DNA of 29,593 nt, taken from NCBI GenBank assembly GCA_016802295.1, contig JAESIW010000200.1, forward strand, positions 998,785 to 1,028,377, read 5' to 3'. The position numbers and the translations under genes were made by a program. The stretch's first letter is position 1, and each line of letters opens with the position of its first letter. The DNA comes from Brachionus rotundiformis (Eukaryota; Rotifera; Eurotatoria; Ploima; Brachionidae). The notes under the pieces were generated by a model. The model did no database searches. It saw only the letters and a list, made by a program, of their open reading frames with translations, and had not been told where the DNA came from. Of this stretch, positions 1 to 10,501 are shown in pieces.

Positions 1-935
1 GAGTTGTTGATCATCCTAAATGAGTCAAAATATGAATTGTTATTACAATTGCATTTAGCACATTGTCCTAAATCATTTTTGTAGTAGTCAAAACCCTCAT
101 TTTGGCACTGGTCACACATCGGACCAGTATATGGTGCTTTGCACTTTTCACATTTTATTTTCTCAGGCTCAAAATTTTCTCCTTTTTCAGCTGAACAAAT
201 TCCATTTGACCGCGACAAGTCACATGGACATGGCCAGCACAAAACTGGCTTGTGATATCTTGGCAATTTGTAGCAACGTGGTTTACATTGGGTGCAGCCA
301 GATTTTTCCACATAGCATGAGAGTATACTTGATAGATTGGTGTTTAGAGTACTTGAGTTGCCACAGGTTATAGACCCGACAAATTTTGGATCCAACAATG
401 TTTTGAATTTAAATGAAAAAGTTTTGATTTTTGATTGAGAACTAATGTTTTGGTCAGGTAAGCTCAAATGAGGGCTAGTGCGTTTTGTCTTGAAGAGAAT
501 CATATAAGATCGATTAGGCTCTAGGTCATCTATATAAAATGCATGAACGTCCGTGTAGTTTTTTTTTGGTATAAAGATTCTTGGCCATTCGTTGTAGTAT
601 TCTCCATTAGGATCCATTTTTTTATCAGGCACAAAATTATCATTTTTTTCAATTTTTTCCTCCTTTCCAATCAAGCTAATCGGATTAGTTTGTAAAAATT
701 GGTGAGATTTGATGGTCAAATCTCCCATAATTGAGTCATGAGTTGTTAAAGAATATCTTAGGTCATAGTTAAAAGTTGTCTTCTTGTCATCCACTACCTC
801 GAAGTATGCTTTGTTCCAGTCAACATTAACAATTCGTAAGGAATAGTTGGTCAAGTCACCATTTTGTGCATTAAAATGTTTATAATATAGTGAAATTAAA
901 ATTAAACTAAACAACTGTTTTAATAAAATATTCAT
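1..935 (-). CDS. secreted or type I membrane protein with fibronectin-III-like and laminin-EGF-like domains; partial, runs off left edge
   Basis: An open frame runs from ATG at 935-933 to the window edge (311 codons, no stop). Residues 1-23 form a signal peptide with a hydrophobic core, cleavage likely after FNA. Residues ~24-185 look beta-rich and include IDDLEPNRSYMILFKTK, the L-x-P-x-x-x-Y pattern of a fibronectin type III strand. From ~190 it becomes cysteine-rich: CTQCKPRC, then a laminin-type EGF module starting at CPCDLSRSNGIC, with CEKCKAPYTGPMCDQC and a second module beginning CAKCNCNNNS. Several N-x-S/T sites fit an extracellular location. No intron is needed in the visible part. 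The role is probably adhesion or matrix binding; I cannot name an orthologue. The C-terminus lies outside the window. Confidence 0.8.
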   Translation of the reverse strand, partial: MNILLKQLFSLILISLYYKHFNAQNGDLTNYSLRIVNVDWNKAYFEVVDDKKTTFNYDLRYSLTTHDSIMGDLTIKSHQFLQTNPISLIGKEEKIEKNDNFVPDKKMDPNGEYYNEWPRIFIPKKNYTDVHAFYIDDLEPNRSYMILFKTKRTSPHLSLPDQNISSQSKIKTFSFKFKTLLDPKFVGSITCGNSSTLNTNLSSILSCYVEKSGCTQCKPRCYKLPRYHKPVLCWPCPCDLSRSNGICSAEKGENFEPEKIKCEKCKAPYTGPMCDQCQNEGFDYYKNDLGQCAKCNCNNNSYFDSFRMINN

Positions 936-1440
936 TTTCTAAAAATAATTAAATTTTAATTTTTATATTAATTTTTTTGAAAAGCTCAAATAAATTTTTA
1001 ATTATTTGTAGACAAAAATCTATCATAAAAATAGAAAAACTAGAAAAATTTCTTCTATTTTTGTCCTTAGATATTCAAAGCTTCCTCGAAATCTTTTAAT
1101 AATTTTTTATCTTATCGTTTTCCAGTTAATTTGTCATTTTCGCCAGCTATTTTATCATTAAAAATTTCTTATTTAGACTAAAACTCTCTCAATTTCTACT
1201 CTTTTTTTTTTTTTTTTCAAAAAAAAATTCTAGAAAATTAATTTTATTAGCCGCCTTCTCAAATTGAATAAATAATAAATCATTCTATTTATTTTAATTA
1301 TTTTAAATGGATGTTTTCAACGAAAAATCGAATTTTAATTTTTTTAATATGAAAAATACTCTGTACAAGTGTCTTAATTAGAACTGATGCTAATGAGAGA
1401 TAAGCATTCTGCTAATTGTTTTTAAAATTTCTAAAAAAAG
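936..1440. other. AT-rich intergenic stretch
   Basis: This lies upstream of the minus-strand gene starting at 935. It contains a long poly(T) run near 1201-1217 and no convincing coding sequence. It may hold the promoter of that gene, but I cannot point to a specific element. Confidence 0.5.
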
Positions 1441-1641
1441 TTAGAAATAAAAAGCAAACAAGGCTAGTGTTTTGTAAGCATGCTGATGATTGACTGGATT
1501 TTCCATCATTTTTGTGGTTTTGCCAACTGATCTACATGTTCTCTTAAGTGCATTGCCTTCAAAACCCATTGCACATTCATCACAATGCTTTCCAGATGTA
1601 TTGTATAAACAACTATGACAATAACCATTCGAGTCGCATTT
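1441..1641 (-). pseudogene. laminin-EGF module fragment
   Basis: On the minus strand 66 codons read KCDSNGYCHSCLYNTSGKHC, then DECAMGFEGN, ending in a hydrophobic tail LALFAFYF and a TAA (1443-1441). The cysteine spacing is that of a laminin-type EGF module like those in the gene at 1-935. Immediately upstream in frame is a TAA, and no AG acceptor lies close by, so there is no way to join it to an earlier exon. I read it as the remnant of a duplicated 3' end of the neighbouring gene or a paralogue. It could instead be a terminal exon with a distant acceptor I did not recognise. Confidence 0.55.
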
Positions 1642-2319
1642 TTATAAGTCATGTCATTCAATTAAATGTTCACCAAAAAAATCTTTCTAATTTTTTATTT
1701 ACAGCTTTTCTGACCAGAATCATAATTCTTTCTTCATTCCTAAAGACTAAAACCACATTGAATTTAAACCAAAAAATGATTTTATAACATTTTTTAAAGT
1801 TTTTTTTTACAAATATATTATTTTAGTTTCTAATTTAAATTTTTAAATAGAATTGTTAATAAATAATTGGGGAGTTATCAATGACTTTATGACTTGTTTT
1901 AAATTTAAAATTAAAATAATGAGTAAAATTAAAAGATAATTTTGAATAGATATATTTCTTTTAGTCAAATTTTTTAAATTCATTTAATATCCCATATTTT
2001 TTATCGGTCGTATTTAAAAGACCGAATGATCGCTCAAATGGACCGGATACGTCAACACTGTTCTAGATATTAGTAAAAAAATCAATTATTATGATTTACA
2101 CAGGTTTTAAACTGTTAATTTACTAGAAACTTTTGATATTAACAGCAGTCAATAAACAAAACCATACTTATGTTTTTTAGTTAACAAAAGACTGTAAAGA
2201 AAAGATTATAAATAACTTTTTTATTTACATTTTACAAATTTAAAACTTGAAATAGGTAAAAAAGCTGTTTTTTTATAAATGTTGATTTTTTAATTAAGAA
2301 CTACTAAAATTAACATTGA
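1642..2319. other. AT-rich intergenic stretch, no feature seen
   Basis: This stretch is low-complexity A/T-rich sequence between the laminin-EGF fragment and the six-exon gene. Reading frames on both strands are broken and composition-driven. I see no RNA gene or repeat structure. Confidence 0.5.
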
Positions 2320-3029
2320 CTAGAAAGAAGCACTTTGGTTAAAAACAACTTGGAAAGGAATACCGGGTCTATGGTTTGGAAAATAATCATTGCCTGATTG
2401 TTTAGATCTCTGTGTAAATGCCTCTGTCTGAGAATACTTATTCAAATGGGACGCCAAAGCTTCCATTGCGCCTGGACTAAGTCTGTAAACAAAGTTTCCT
2501 GGGTACATTGTCTTTTACATAAAGATTAAAACTTTAAATATTTTATAAAATTTTCTAAGTATTACAAATATTTCCGGATTAATTTCTTCAAAATTTTGCC
2601 TATTTTCAGAATAGAATGGATCATCAAAAGCATCTATAATTTTAATTAATTAATTTTCTTAATTATTAACTCCTTGGAATACTTGTTGTCGGATTAAACT
2701 GTCCATCGTATATCTGGTATGTGTCTTTCTTAGGCAACGTATGTACATTATGGTTTCGCTTTAAAGACTTTCATACAAACCAAATTTTTTAATACCAGAA
2801 CAATATTAAAAATTCTTACCGTATATTCAGTAAAATTGTTCTTAAATGATTCACTTAAAGTAAAGTATAAGATTCTTTTATTTGGCAATAACATGTCTAT
2901 ACTTTTTTGATGGTTGGTTTATATGGTCTTGTTTGGATGGTCCTTAAAAAGTAATTCGATCAAAGAAAAAAAGATTAACAAATTAAAATTACTGAATAAA
3001 TTGGTTATAAGCTCGCAACAACAAAACAT
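2320..3029 (-). CDS. small six-exon gene, 152-residue protein of unknown function
   Basis: Exons on the minus strand: 3029-2993, 2942-2903, 2853-2820, 2758-2671, 2633-2566, 2511-2320. The five introns (50, 49, 61, 37 and 54 nt) all start GT and end AG. The exon lengths sum to 459 nt, exactly 153 codons with the TAA stop, and every junction keeps the frame. The start ATG at 3029-3027 is the least certain part, since the first exon encodes only MFCCCELITNLF. The protein is hydrophilic, proline- and tyrosine-containing, with no signal peptide or membrane segment. Motifs include KKDTYQIYDGQFNPTTSIPR and FPNHRPGIPF. Short basic, proline-rich proteins of this kind are common among ciliary and cytoskeletal accessory proteins, but I recognise no family. 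The last exon alone is an open frame of 62 codons. Confidence 0.7.
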
Positions 3030-4378
3030 TTCTCTAAAAATTTTAAATAATATGGTAGAAAGGTATGGAAATATATAAAAAATAATTCACAAAGTTCAGG
3101 TAAGTTTTAATTTTGAGTTGTTATTGTGTTTTAATTCTTAATTCTTGAAGCTGGTTTATCCATTTGTTATACGTATATTTAATTAATTTTCTTTAAAGCT
3201 AATAAACGGAGGAGTTCAAATAATATATAGGATATATTTAATGAATTTTTTCAATAGTATTTTTAGATATAGTTAGATAAAAGACATAAATCTAACTTAA
3301 GGCTTGGGCATTTTTAATTATGACAATGCAAATTCAACTAGAAAAGTCAATTAAATTAAATTTTGATAAAAATCAAAAACCATATGAACACTTTAAATTA
3401 TCTCCTACTTTATTTTTTCAATATTATTAAGAAAAATATTTAAATGATTTATATATTTTAATTAAATTTAAATTTTATTTCTACTTTCAGTATTTTTTTA
3501 TCAATCTTCATCTTTTTTAATGTATTAATAAAGTCCTTTTATTTTTTAATTTTCAATTATATCAATCAGAATATACATTTATGATTTAATTAACTTAATA
3601 ATGGAGTGTCATTAATTATACTTAATTTATAAATGATATGTATCATTTAAATTTTTTTCACCTATTTTTCTATGAATCAAGCTGATTTACTATATTATTA
3701 TGAAGCAAAATTTTTAAACAAAAATTATTAGTTTTGAAAGAAATTATCAAGTTTGGAACCTGAAATTAATCAACTTTTATAGTTTCAAATTTTTAGCTTT
3801 TTTTTCATAAAAATGAATCTTATGTTATTTACATAAGTAATGCCAATTATTAAATAGACAATATTCTTAAAATTTGTTAAGATATGTGACCATATTTTGA
3901 TCACTCAAACTTGATAAAGGTTTTGTGACCTAAAATTTGAAAAGTTGATCAAAAACTTTTTTAATTACATATTGTTAAGCTTGATAAGTTTAATTGTTTT
4001 AAAAAAATAATTATTAAAAATGAATTGTATAATTTTTATTAATTAGATAGATTGCTTAATAATAAGAAGCTAAGAATAATGAAATTTTAATCAAAACCAG
4101 TTGTCCCAATTTTTTTTTGATAAAGCTTATTAGTTACGCATGAATTCGTCAATTTTTATATAAAATTGATTTATCAAAACTATAATACTCTAAGACAATT
4201 ATTTTTTAAAAAATTAGATTAAATTTAAAAGTTTGTAAAATATTTTCAAAAGATTTCTTTATAAAAATTAAACATATTATTTTTTATTTTAGTTCGGATT
4301 ACATTTTCATATAATTAAAAACAAATTTTTATCTTTTTATTAAAATTTTTTAAAATTTAAGTCAAAGACAAATGAGAA
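3030..4378. other. AT-rich intergenic stretch
   Basis: This lies between the divergently oriented six-exon gene (minus) and the decayed LRR gene (plus), so it should carry the promoters of both. It is dominated by A/T runs. No open frame, repeat array or RNA gene stands out. Confidence 0.5.
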
Positions 4379-6135
4379 ATGATTTTTCTGAGGTTAATTG
4401 TTTTTATTCGACTGGGCATTCATTTTGGACTGAGCAAAATATGCCAAAAGTTTGCCAGCACTGGTGCCAAATGTGAATATTCAGCTTTAAAGTAATATTT
4501 TTGCAATACTTACTATTATTTGAGCCTACACGATTTAGAAAGAATCCCTTCAGATGCATTTACTGGCCTCTATCTTTCATCTGTCTTCATAAAAGATAGC
4601 AATCTAGTCTCGGTATCTGGTGATGCATTTGAAGGACTAAGACAAATAGACTATTTAGAATTGGAAAATTTTATAAACTTAGAACTATTATTGAGCGGAA
4701 ACAGTTCATATTTTTATTTGACCAAGTGTTGTCAAAAACAATTAACAAAAATTCAAAAATTAACTCAAATAACTTTGATTTTAATTAATAATCTGAATGT
4801 TAAAAAAGTTACAATGTTACATTTGAATATAAAAAATGTAACAATTAATTTTGAAGTATTTTATTTAACTGTCAAGATTTTCTTTATATTCAAAATTCAA
4901 AATTGCAAAAGTTGGATCTGTCCAAAAACTTACAGTTTATCAAAACTTAATTTGGTAATAATTTGTTAGATTTGGTAATGGTATACTTTTTATTAAGTAG
5001 ATAGACTGATTTTTAACAAAAATGGACTCTTTGGACATATCTACAAATTAGGTAGTTCAACTAGACCATATAAATGCAGTCAAAATAAACTATTTGGTAT
5101 TGAGTAATAATTTATTTAAAAAATTAGATTCAATTTATCTACAAAATGTTCGAACCATATCAAATTTGGTACTGGAGTCGAACAAATTGAAAAATGTGTC
5201 TTTAGCTGAACTGAAAGAATTTGACAATTTGGTCTCTGAATCTTCAACAAGACTCAATTGAAAATATAGAATTTCCTGCTTTAAATAGTTTGGAAAAATT
5301 GTACCTTAATGATAATAAGATAAGTAAAATATTTGAATTTTAATACATTAATAAATTTAAAAGTGTTAATGTTTTTTTCCAATTTAAAAAATCTCCAAGT
5401 TATTAACTTGGACAACAATTATCTTGTTCAATGACTTTTATAACTTCCTATCCATTGAAAAAGCTACATTTATCTTTCAAAATGGTTGGCTAACAGCTCT
5501 TGAGCCATTCAATTTTGCATTCAATGATGGTGAAAACATGGTAAAAGCATCACAATAGAGCTGTACAGCAATCAGCTTACTTTTGTCTCATCACATCTTT
5601 TTTGTTCCGAAAATATCAAAAGTTTAAAAAATGGTCAAATCTATGTAATCTATGTAAACAAGTGTCTGCTACCTCAAATAAAAAATTTGAATTTAACAAT
5701 TAATAGCCAGACAAAATCCCAGTGTGGTATGAAAGTTTTTGCCAAATTTAACAACGTAACTATTGATGATAACAATGATCCTCATTGTCAACCTGAAAAG
5801 GTGTACTATCTGGATAATAAGCTCATATGATTTTTTTCTGACGGAAAATACTGGAATCTTAATTGATGATTGTCCAGATTCAAAAGATAATTTAGAAAGT
5901 TTTACTATTATTAATAAAAATAATTACACTAAATATAGATAAAATCTAATAAAATCAATAGATGAGTTGTCAGTCTTTGGTAAATTCAAAAAATTTTAGC
6001 TTAACTTTCTTGTCAAAATTTACCAATTTGATTATTTTTATGGTTCAAAAAACAAATCATACAAATATTTCTTTTAGACTAAACCTATCAAAATTTTTAT
6101 ATTTCTTTAGTTTAATTTTTATTAATAAAATGTAG
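4379..6135 (+). pseudogene. decayed secreted leucine-rich-repeat protein gene
   Basis: ATG at 4379 opens a signal peptide (MIFLRLIVFIRLGIHFGLS) and a cysteine-containing N-cap (KICQKFASTGAKCEY), interrupted by TAA at 4493-4495. The same frame then continues to 4969 with DLERIPSDAFTGL and GDAFEGLRQIDYLELEN, which match the N-terminal LRRs of the gene at 8185. Further on, LRR pieces appear in shifting frames (NYLVLSNNLFKKLDSIYLQN, NSLEKLYLNDNKISKI), then a C-cap region with CLLPQ and SQCGMKVFAKFNN, and a hydrophobic C-terminal tail SKFLYFFSLIFINKM ending at TAG 6133-6135. The whole gene is therefore traceable end to end but has at least two stops and several frameshifts. It sits about 2 kb upstream of its intact paralogue in the same orientation, which suggests tandem duplication followed by loss. 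Confidence 0.75.
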
Positions 6136-7644
6136 ATGTCACTTTAAAAAAAAAAAACAATTTTAGATTGTGAATATTAAATTTGGTCAAGCTAAAATAA
6201 AAATATTCAAAATATTTATTTTTCAATTTTTTAAAATCAACAAAAATTTCGAAAGTTTTTAATTTGGTCAGGAATAATAAAAATTTTCTTTAAAATAGTT
6301 AGTTAGCATAGAAATGGTTTGATTTTTAAAGCTTAACGAATTTGTTTCATAAGCGCCAACAGCTAAGTGAATTGCTGAAAGAAGCCTCTTTTTAGCTTTA
6401 TAAAATATTTAAAATTTTCCAATTTCTGACAGTCTGTTTTTAGCTGTTTGTTTAGGGATATTATTTCAATGATTTTTTCTATTTATCGATTTAAAGGTTT
6501 TAATATTTTTTTATGAATATTTGTTTTAAAAATTCAGAAAATGATCATATAAACAAAGTGAACATTTTTAGTAAATTAATTTCTTTTAAAAGCGAAATAA
6601 AATACTAATAAAACAATTTGAAAATATATTAAATTAAAAATTTTAAAAATTTATATTTTTCAACTCAAATTTATTAAGTTCAAATAATATTTTAAGAGCA
6701 ATTTAAAACAGTATATTTTTTAAGTATTTTCTTCTATTTTTCTTAAAATTTATTTTAATTTGAGCAATCTTTGTGAAAACAAAATGCTAAATAAATTAAT
6801 GCAAAATAATATTCGTTTGGTTAGTAAAGGAAAGAACAATTTATTATCATTGAAATACATAATGATTATTTAAAGTAACTGATTGAGAAAAATAAGGAGA
6901 TAACTAATTTTAAAAATTAAAATTAAGTTTTCAGTCAAAGTTTAATTTAATAGATATAAGAGCGGCAGAAAAGTTAGATTAGAGCCGACAATCCATTTAT
7001 CTTCACATTCTTACACAATGTTTTATCAGTTTAAGCTTCAGTGTCCCTTAAGCATTGCTTAAACTGCTTATAAACATTTTGCCAATTTTGTTTAGAGATG
7101 TACTGTGGAAAAATTTAAAAATAAAACTGTAAAGCTAAGTCTTAAAGGAGCCTTTGTAAATGTTAATAGTTACATTTTTTTTATAAAACAATTAATAAAA
7201 TATATTAAACAAGCTAGATTTTTAATGATTTAAACAAATAATACTATTAGTAGTTTAGTGCGATAAGGTATCTTTACCATCGCCAAAAGGCGCTTAGCCA
7301 TTTATGGCTTTTTGGGGTCCATGCTTTGGTAGACATTGTGGAATTTCATGCAAAACTCTCAATACAAGTATAAAAAAAATTTCATATCTTTGGTTCTAAA
7401 TGTCCAAAATTTGTTTGATTTGGAAGTTTTGCATGAAATTTTACAATACCGTTTTGGTAATAGCTTAATTTTAGCACAGAATTGGTATTAAAAGATTATA
7501 GAGGTTTGGATAGTAACAGGACTTGGTCACCGCTTATACTGATTACTAATTTTTATGAGTAATAAAAATTTGGGATCATTGAGAATTATTTTTTTTAATT
7601 TTAATTTTCTAACCAAAAAAATTAATTTAAATCAATAATCGACT
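6136..7644. other. AT-rich intergenic stretch with one hairpin
   Basis: This is mostly A/T-rich sequence without coding signal. The one visible structure is an inverted repeat at 7342-7357 and 7425-7440, listed separately. A slightly more GC-rich block near 7260-7330 has no recognisable content. Confidence 0.5.
7342..7440. repeat. inverted repeat, 16-bp perfect arms
   Basis: AATTTCATGCAAAACT at 7342-7357 is repeated as its exact reverse complement at 7425-7440. The match extends outward with a few mismatches to ~23 bp, so the arms could fold into a stem with a ~67-nt loop. It may be the trace of a small fold-back element or a structured transcript. There is no flanking coding sequence to explain it. 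Confidence 0.5.
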
Positions 7645-8100
7645 ATGGCTTATTTAAAAATTCTTCGTCATTCAATAATCCTTTAAGAGCTAACTGATGA
7701 GAAAATAAAAGAAGAAATTTTTTTAAAAATAAAAAGTTAATGCTCATGTAGGATCAAATTTGAAGAAGTCATTTGAAGTAAGAAGCCAACCATGCCTATT
7801 ATCATTTATATAAATTTATCACGAATCATTTTGATTTTATAGTTCTGCGGACAAAAATTATGTCTGCCAAATGACCAGAAAGCTTTGATCCCATTCAATG
7901 CAAATAAGTATCTTGAGAAAATTGTATCTTGCAAGAAAATGTTAAGATTTTTAACAGAATAAGATACTCTTGAAGGTGGTGACCAAATGTTTTTGGTAAT
8001 TAATTTTAAATATTGTATAGGTAACCTTGAAACCTACGTTTTTCTCATCCCGATTCTGTATTTTATTTTTCTAGATAAGAGAACAATGACCATTCAGTAA
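7645..8100 (+). pseudogene. spliced remnant resembling dimethylarginine dimethylaminohydrolase (DDAH)
   Basis: Putative exons 7737-7777, 7843-8020 and 8075-8100 are separated by introns with GTAAGA...ATAG (65 nt) and GTAACC...CTAG with a pyrimidine tract (54 nt), and the frame is kept at both joins. A first exon from ATG 7645 is possible but weak. The translation ends in TLEGGDQMFLVINFKYCIDK, then RTM. I compare this with the family pattern as I recall it: a GGD substrate-site motif, a hydrophobic strand, and a K-R-T motif a few residues later. DDAH hydrolyses methylated arginines in the cytosol. An in-frame TAA at 7960-7962 lies just before DTLEGGD. The N-terminal part and the active-site Cys/His region are absent. 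I therefore call it a broken fragment; the family assignment rests on one short motif region. Confidence 0.4.
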
Positions 8101-8184
8101 GTTCCTAATTTCTTATAATGAGTCAAAATTGCTTTAAAAAATTGTTCTCAATTTTAATTTTTTTAAACTTAAGATAATAAATAA

Positions 8185-10254
8185 ATGATTTTAATACTAA
8201 TAATTCATATTTATTTGGTGAAAGCAGATCAAGACTTTATGTCTAAATCTTGTACCACTTTATATGATCAACAATTTGGATATTCTATAAAATGCATGTC
8301 AAGAAAATTTCCAAATTTTAATAATATTGATTTCAAAATCAATAAACTTACTTTATATAGCCTTGAAATGATTCCAAAAAACGCATTTTCAATGCTAGAT
8401 ATAGCCGAAATAGTATTATATGTTAAAAATTTATCTAAAATGGACAATGATGCTTTTGGTAACATACAAAGATTAGACAAAATTAGTTTTTTTGGAGAAG
8501 CCAATTTTCCAATCTTATTCAACAATAACACCATGAAGTATTTAAAAAATCTAACCAGTCAAATAAAGATTTCATATGCTAATTTAGATAATCAAACTAT
8601 TGTGCCAATTTTAGAAAGATTAAAATTCCTCAATAAACTTGAAAGCCTAACTATTAATTATAACTCGATTAGAAATGTTTATTTTGATTTTAACCATCTT
8701 TATCCAAAACTGAGATCTCTTACCTTATCTGGCAATTCAATTGAAAATGTTGAAATTAAAAGTGATCGCTTGAATTTTTTATCTATTAAAAACAACCTTA
8801 TTAAAAACTTAAATAAGAACATGTTCAGTAAAATACCAAATTTAGAAACACTAATGGCTAATTTCAATGGAATATCAGGATTGTATAATGATACATTTTT
8901 GTCTGCAGCTCATTTACAAACAATCAATTTGGAAGAGAACAAGTTCAAATTCATTGATTCGAGATGTTTTTGTGGACTTAAGTCAATCGATACATTGAAA
9001 CTATCATACAACAATTTATTGTCAATTGAACTTAATTGTCTTGAAAATATTTCTCATTTGTATCTTTCTAGTGTAAAATTAGGACCTTATGTAGACCAGG
9101 AAAGAATCGGAAATCCATATAATATAAATTCTTTGTACCTTTCCAATAACAAAATTACCACTGTTTGTTTTAAAAATATGAAAAAATTGAAAATTTTAGA
9201 TTTATCTTCAAATAAGATAAAAAATTTTAGCATGGAAACTATTCTGGCTTTGCCAAATGTAACAAAATTGCTTCTTCGAAGTAACAAATTTACGCAAGAC
9301 AGTCTTTATAATTTTAAGTTTTTAAAAAATTTAGATTATTTAAGTTTATCTAATAATTTAATTAATATTTTAAAATCAAGCTATCTTTCAAATAATATTA
9401 ATCTAAGACATTTGGAAATTGATAGCAACGATATTGAAGATATAGAGTTTGCTTTTTTGCCAAAATTGGAAATCTTGAACCTAAGATACAATAAATTAGA
9501 AATAATCAAAGAGAACATGTTTTCCAATTTACCAAATTTAAAATTTTTGTATCTTAACTCGAATTTAATTTCTAATATTGATCCAAAAGCATTTCTCTCA
9601 TTACTTTTTTTAAAATCTCTTGGCCTATCCTCTAATCTATTAACAGTTTTTCCTAATATTACCAAATTGGCTTCATTAGCTGAATTAAATTTAAGTAATA
9701 ATAAAATTAACTCGTTGCCCAATCAAGCATTCGAGAGAAAATCAAATGGAACAAATATTTTGGTACCGAAAATTAGCATTGATTTAAGAAGTAACGAAAT
9801 TTTTTACTTTTGTCCAAAGGCATTCAGTAATTTAGTTGCCAATTATTCTGGTATTGATCTATTAATAGACGACATTAATCAAGTAGATAAATGTATGCTG
9901 AGGCAATTAAATTCTAAAAACATATCTAAAAAATCCACTCCAAAGTCAAACTGTCAACATCTTTTTTTGGCTAAGCTTGGCAATATCCAAATTAATGGAA
10001 ATATTTCTGTGTGTTACAATCTAACAATTGGTTCAATCGAAGAGTGTTTCTCAAATTCAGATATTTATTTATGTTCAATTAAAGAAAACCAATTTATCAG
10101 CACAACTTGGAATCCTTTCGATCCTTATTTATCTTCAACAGTAACTAGTAAAGATACAAATTTAACTAAAGTAACAAGTAATGGTTCACTTAAAGATGTA
10201 TTAAAGTATTTATGCATGATATTTGCAAATATTCTATGTCTGTTTGTTTTTTAA
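8185..10254 (+). CDS. secreted, probably membrane-anchored leucine-rich-repeat protein (intact)
   Basis: One uninterrupted ATG-to-TAA frame of 689 codons. Residues 1-14 form a short hydrophobic signal peptide (MILILIIHIYLVKA). A cysteine-containing N-cap (CTTLYDQQFGYSIKC) is followed by many LRRs from ~40 to ~560 with the LxxLxLxxN consensus, e.g. LDYLSLSNNLINIL and PKLEILNLRYNKLEII. A C-terminal cap region with spaced cysteines follows (FYFCPKAF, DKCMLRQL, SNCQHLF, SVCYN). The last ~18 residues are hydrophobic (YLCMIFANILCLFVF) with almost nothing after them, as in GPI-anchor signals or tail anchors. There are many N-glycosylation sites. It is likely an extracellular recognition or adhesion protein; the ligand is unknown. 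It is the intact member of a three-gene same-strand cluster. A poly(A) signal AATAAA lies at 10262. The 3' part recurs at 17530-18332. Confidence 0.9.
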   Translation: MILILIIHIYLVKADQDFMSKSCTTLYDQQFGYSIKCMSRKFPNFNNIDFKINKLTLYSLEMIPKNAFSMLDIAEIVLYVKNLSKMDNDAFGNIQRLDKISFFGEANFPILFNNNTMKYLKNLTSQIKISYANLDNQTIVPILERLKFLNKLESLTINYNSIRNVYFDFNHLYPKLRSLTLSGNSIENVEIKSDRLNFLSIKNNLIKNLNKNMFSKIPNLETLMANFNGISGLYNDTFLSAAHLQTINLEENKFKFIDSRCFCGLKSIDTLKLSYNNLLSIELNCLENISHLYLSSVKLGPYVDQERIGNPYNINSLYLSNNKITTVCFKNMKKLKILDLSSNKIKNFSMETILALPNVTKLLLRSNKFTQDSLYNFKFLKNLDYLSLSNNLINILKSSYLSNNINLRHLEIDSNDIEDIEFAFLPKLEILNLRYNKLEIIKENMFSNLPNLKFLYLNSNLISNIDPKAFLSLLFLKSLGLSSNLLTVFPNITKLASLAELNLSNNKINSLPNQAFERKSNGTNILVPKISIDLRSNEIFYFCPKAFSNLVANYSGIDLLIDDINQVDKCMLRQLNSKNISKKSTPKSNCQHLFLAKLGNIQINGNISVCYNLTIGSIEECFSNSDIYLCSIKENQFISTTWNPFDPYLSSTVTSKDTNLTKVTSNGSLKDVLKYLCMIFANILCLFVF

Positions 10255-10261
10255 TATAGGA

Positions 10262-10267
10262 AATAAA
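10262..10267 (+). terminator. poly(A) signal of the LRR gene
   Basis: AATAAA begins 8 nt after the stop codon of the LRR gene at 8185-10254. The same hexamer follows the second copy (18340-18345). Confidence 0.5.
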
Positions 10268-10405
10268 TTAATTTTGACTAAAATTATCATTTTTTAATGT
10301 TTTGCTTTACTTAATGATAAAATCGCCAATTTAATAAAGATATTTAAAATTTTTTAGGATAAATTTTTGCATTAAAATAAATTTTTTTTATTAGTTAAAA
10401 AAATA

Positions 10406-10501
10406 TAGAATTATAAATTTAGATTTTGTCTGGAGTAAATATTATTTGTTCATCCTTCAGTTTTTTATACAACAAAAAAAAGATACAACACAAAATATTT
10501 T
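10406..10501 (+). repeat. ~97-bp direct repeat, copy 1
   Basis: This segment, starting TAGAATTATAAATTTAGATT, is repeated almost exactly at 11344-11441. The two copies bracket the reverse-transcriptase remnant. A third copy, in the post-gap duplicate, is at about 18485-18580. Confidence 0.8.

Noticed and set aside
131..373. Plus-strand 80-codon frame
   Set aside because: Antisense to the laminin-EGF gene, whose cysteine pattern on the minus strand is convincing.
9381..9722. Antisense frames opposite the LRR gene (and 17530-17800 in the second copy)
   Set aside because: Shadows of the repetitive leucine/asparagine codons of the LRRs; no independent signal.
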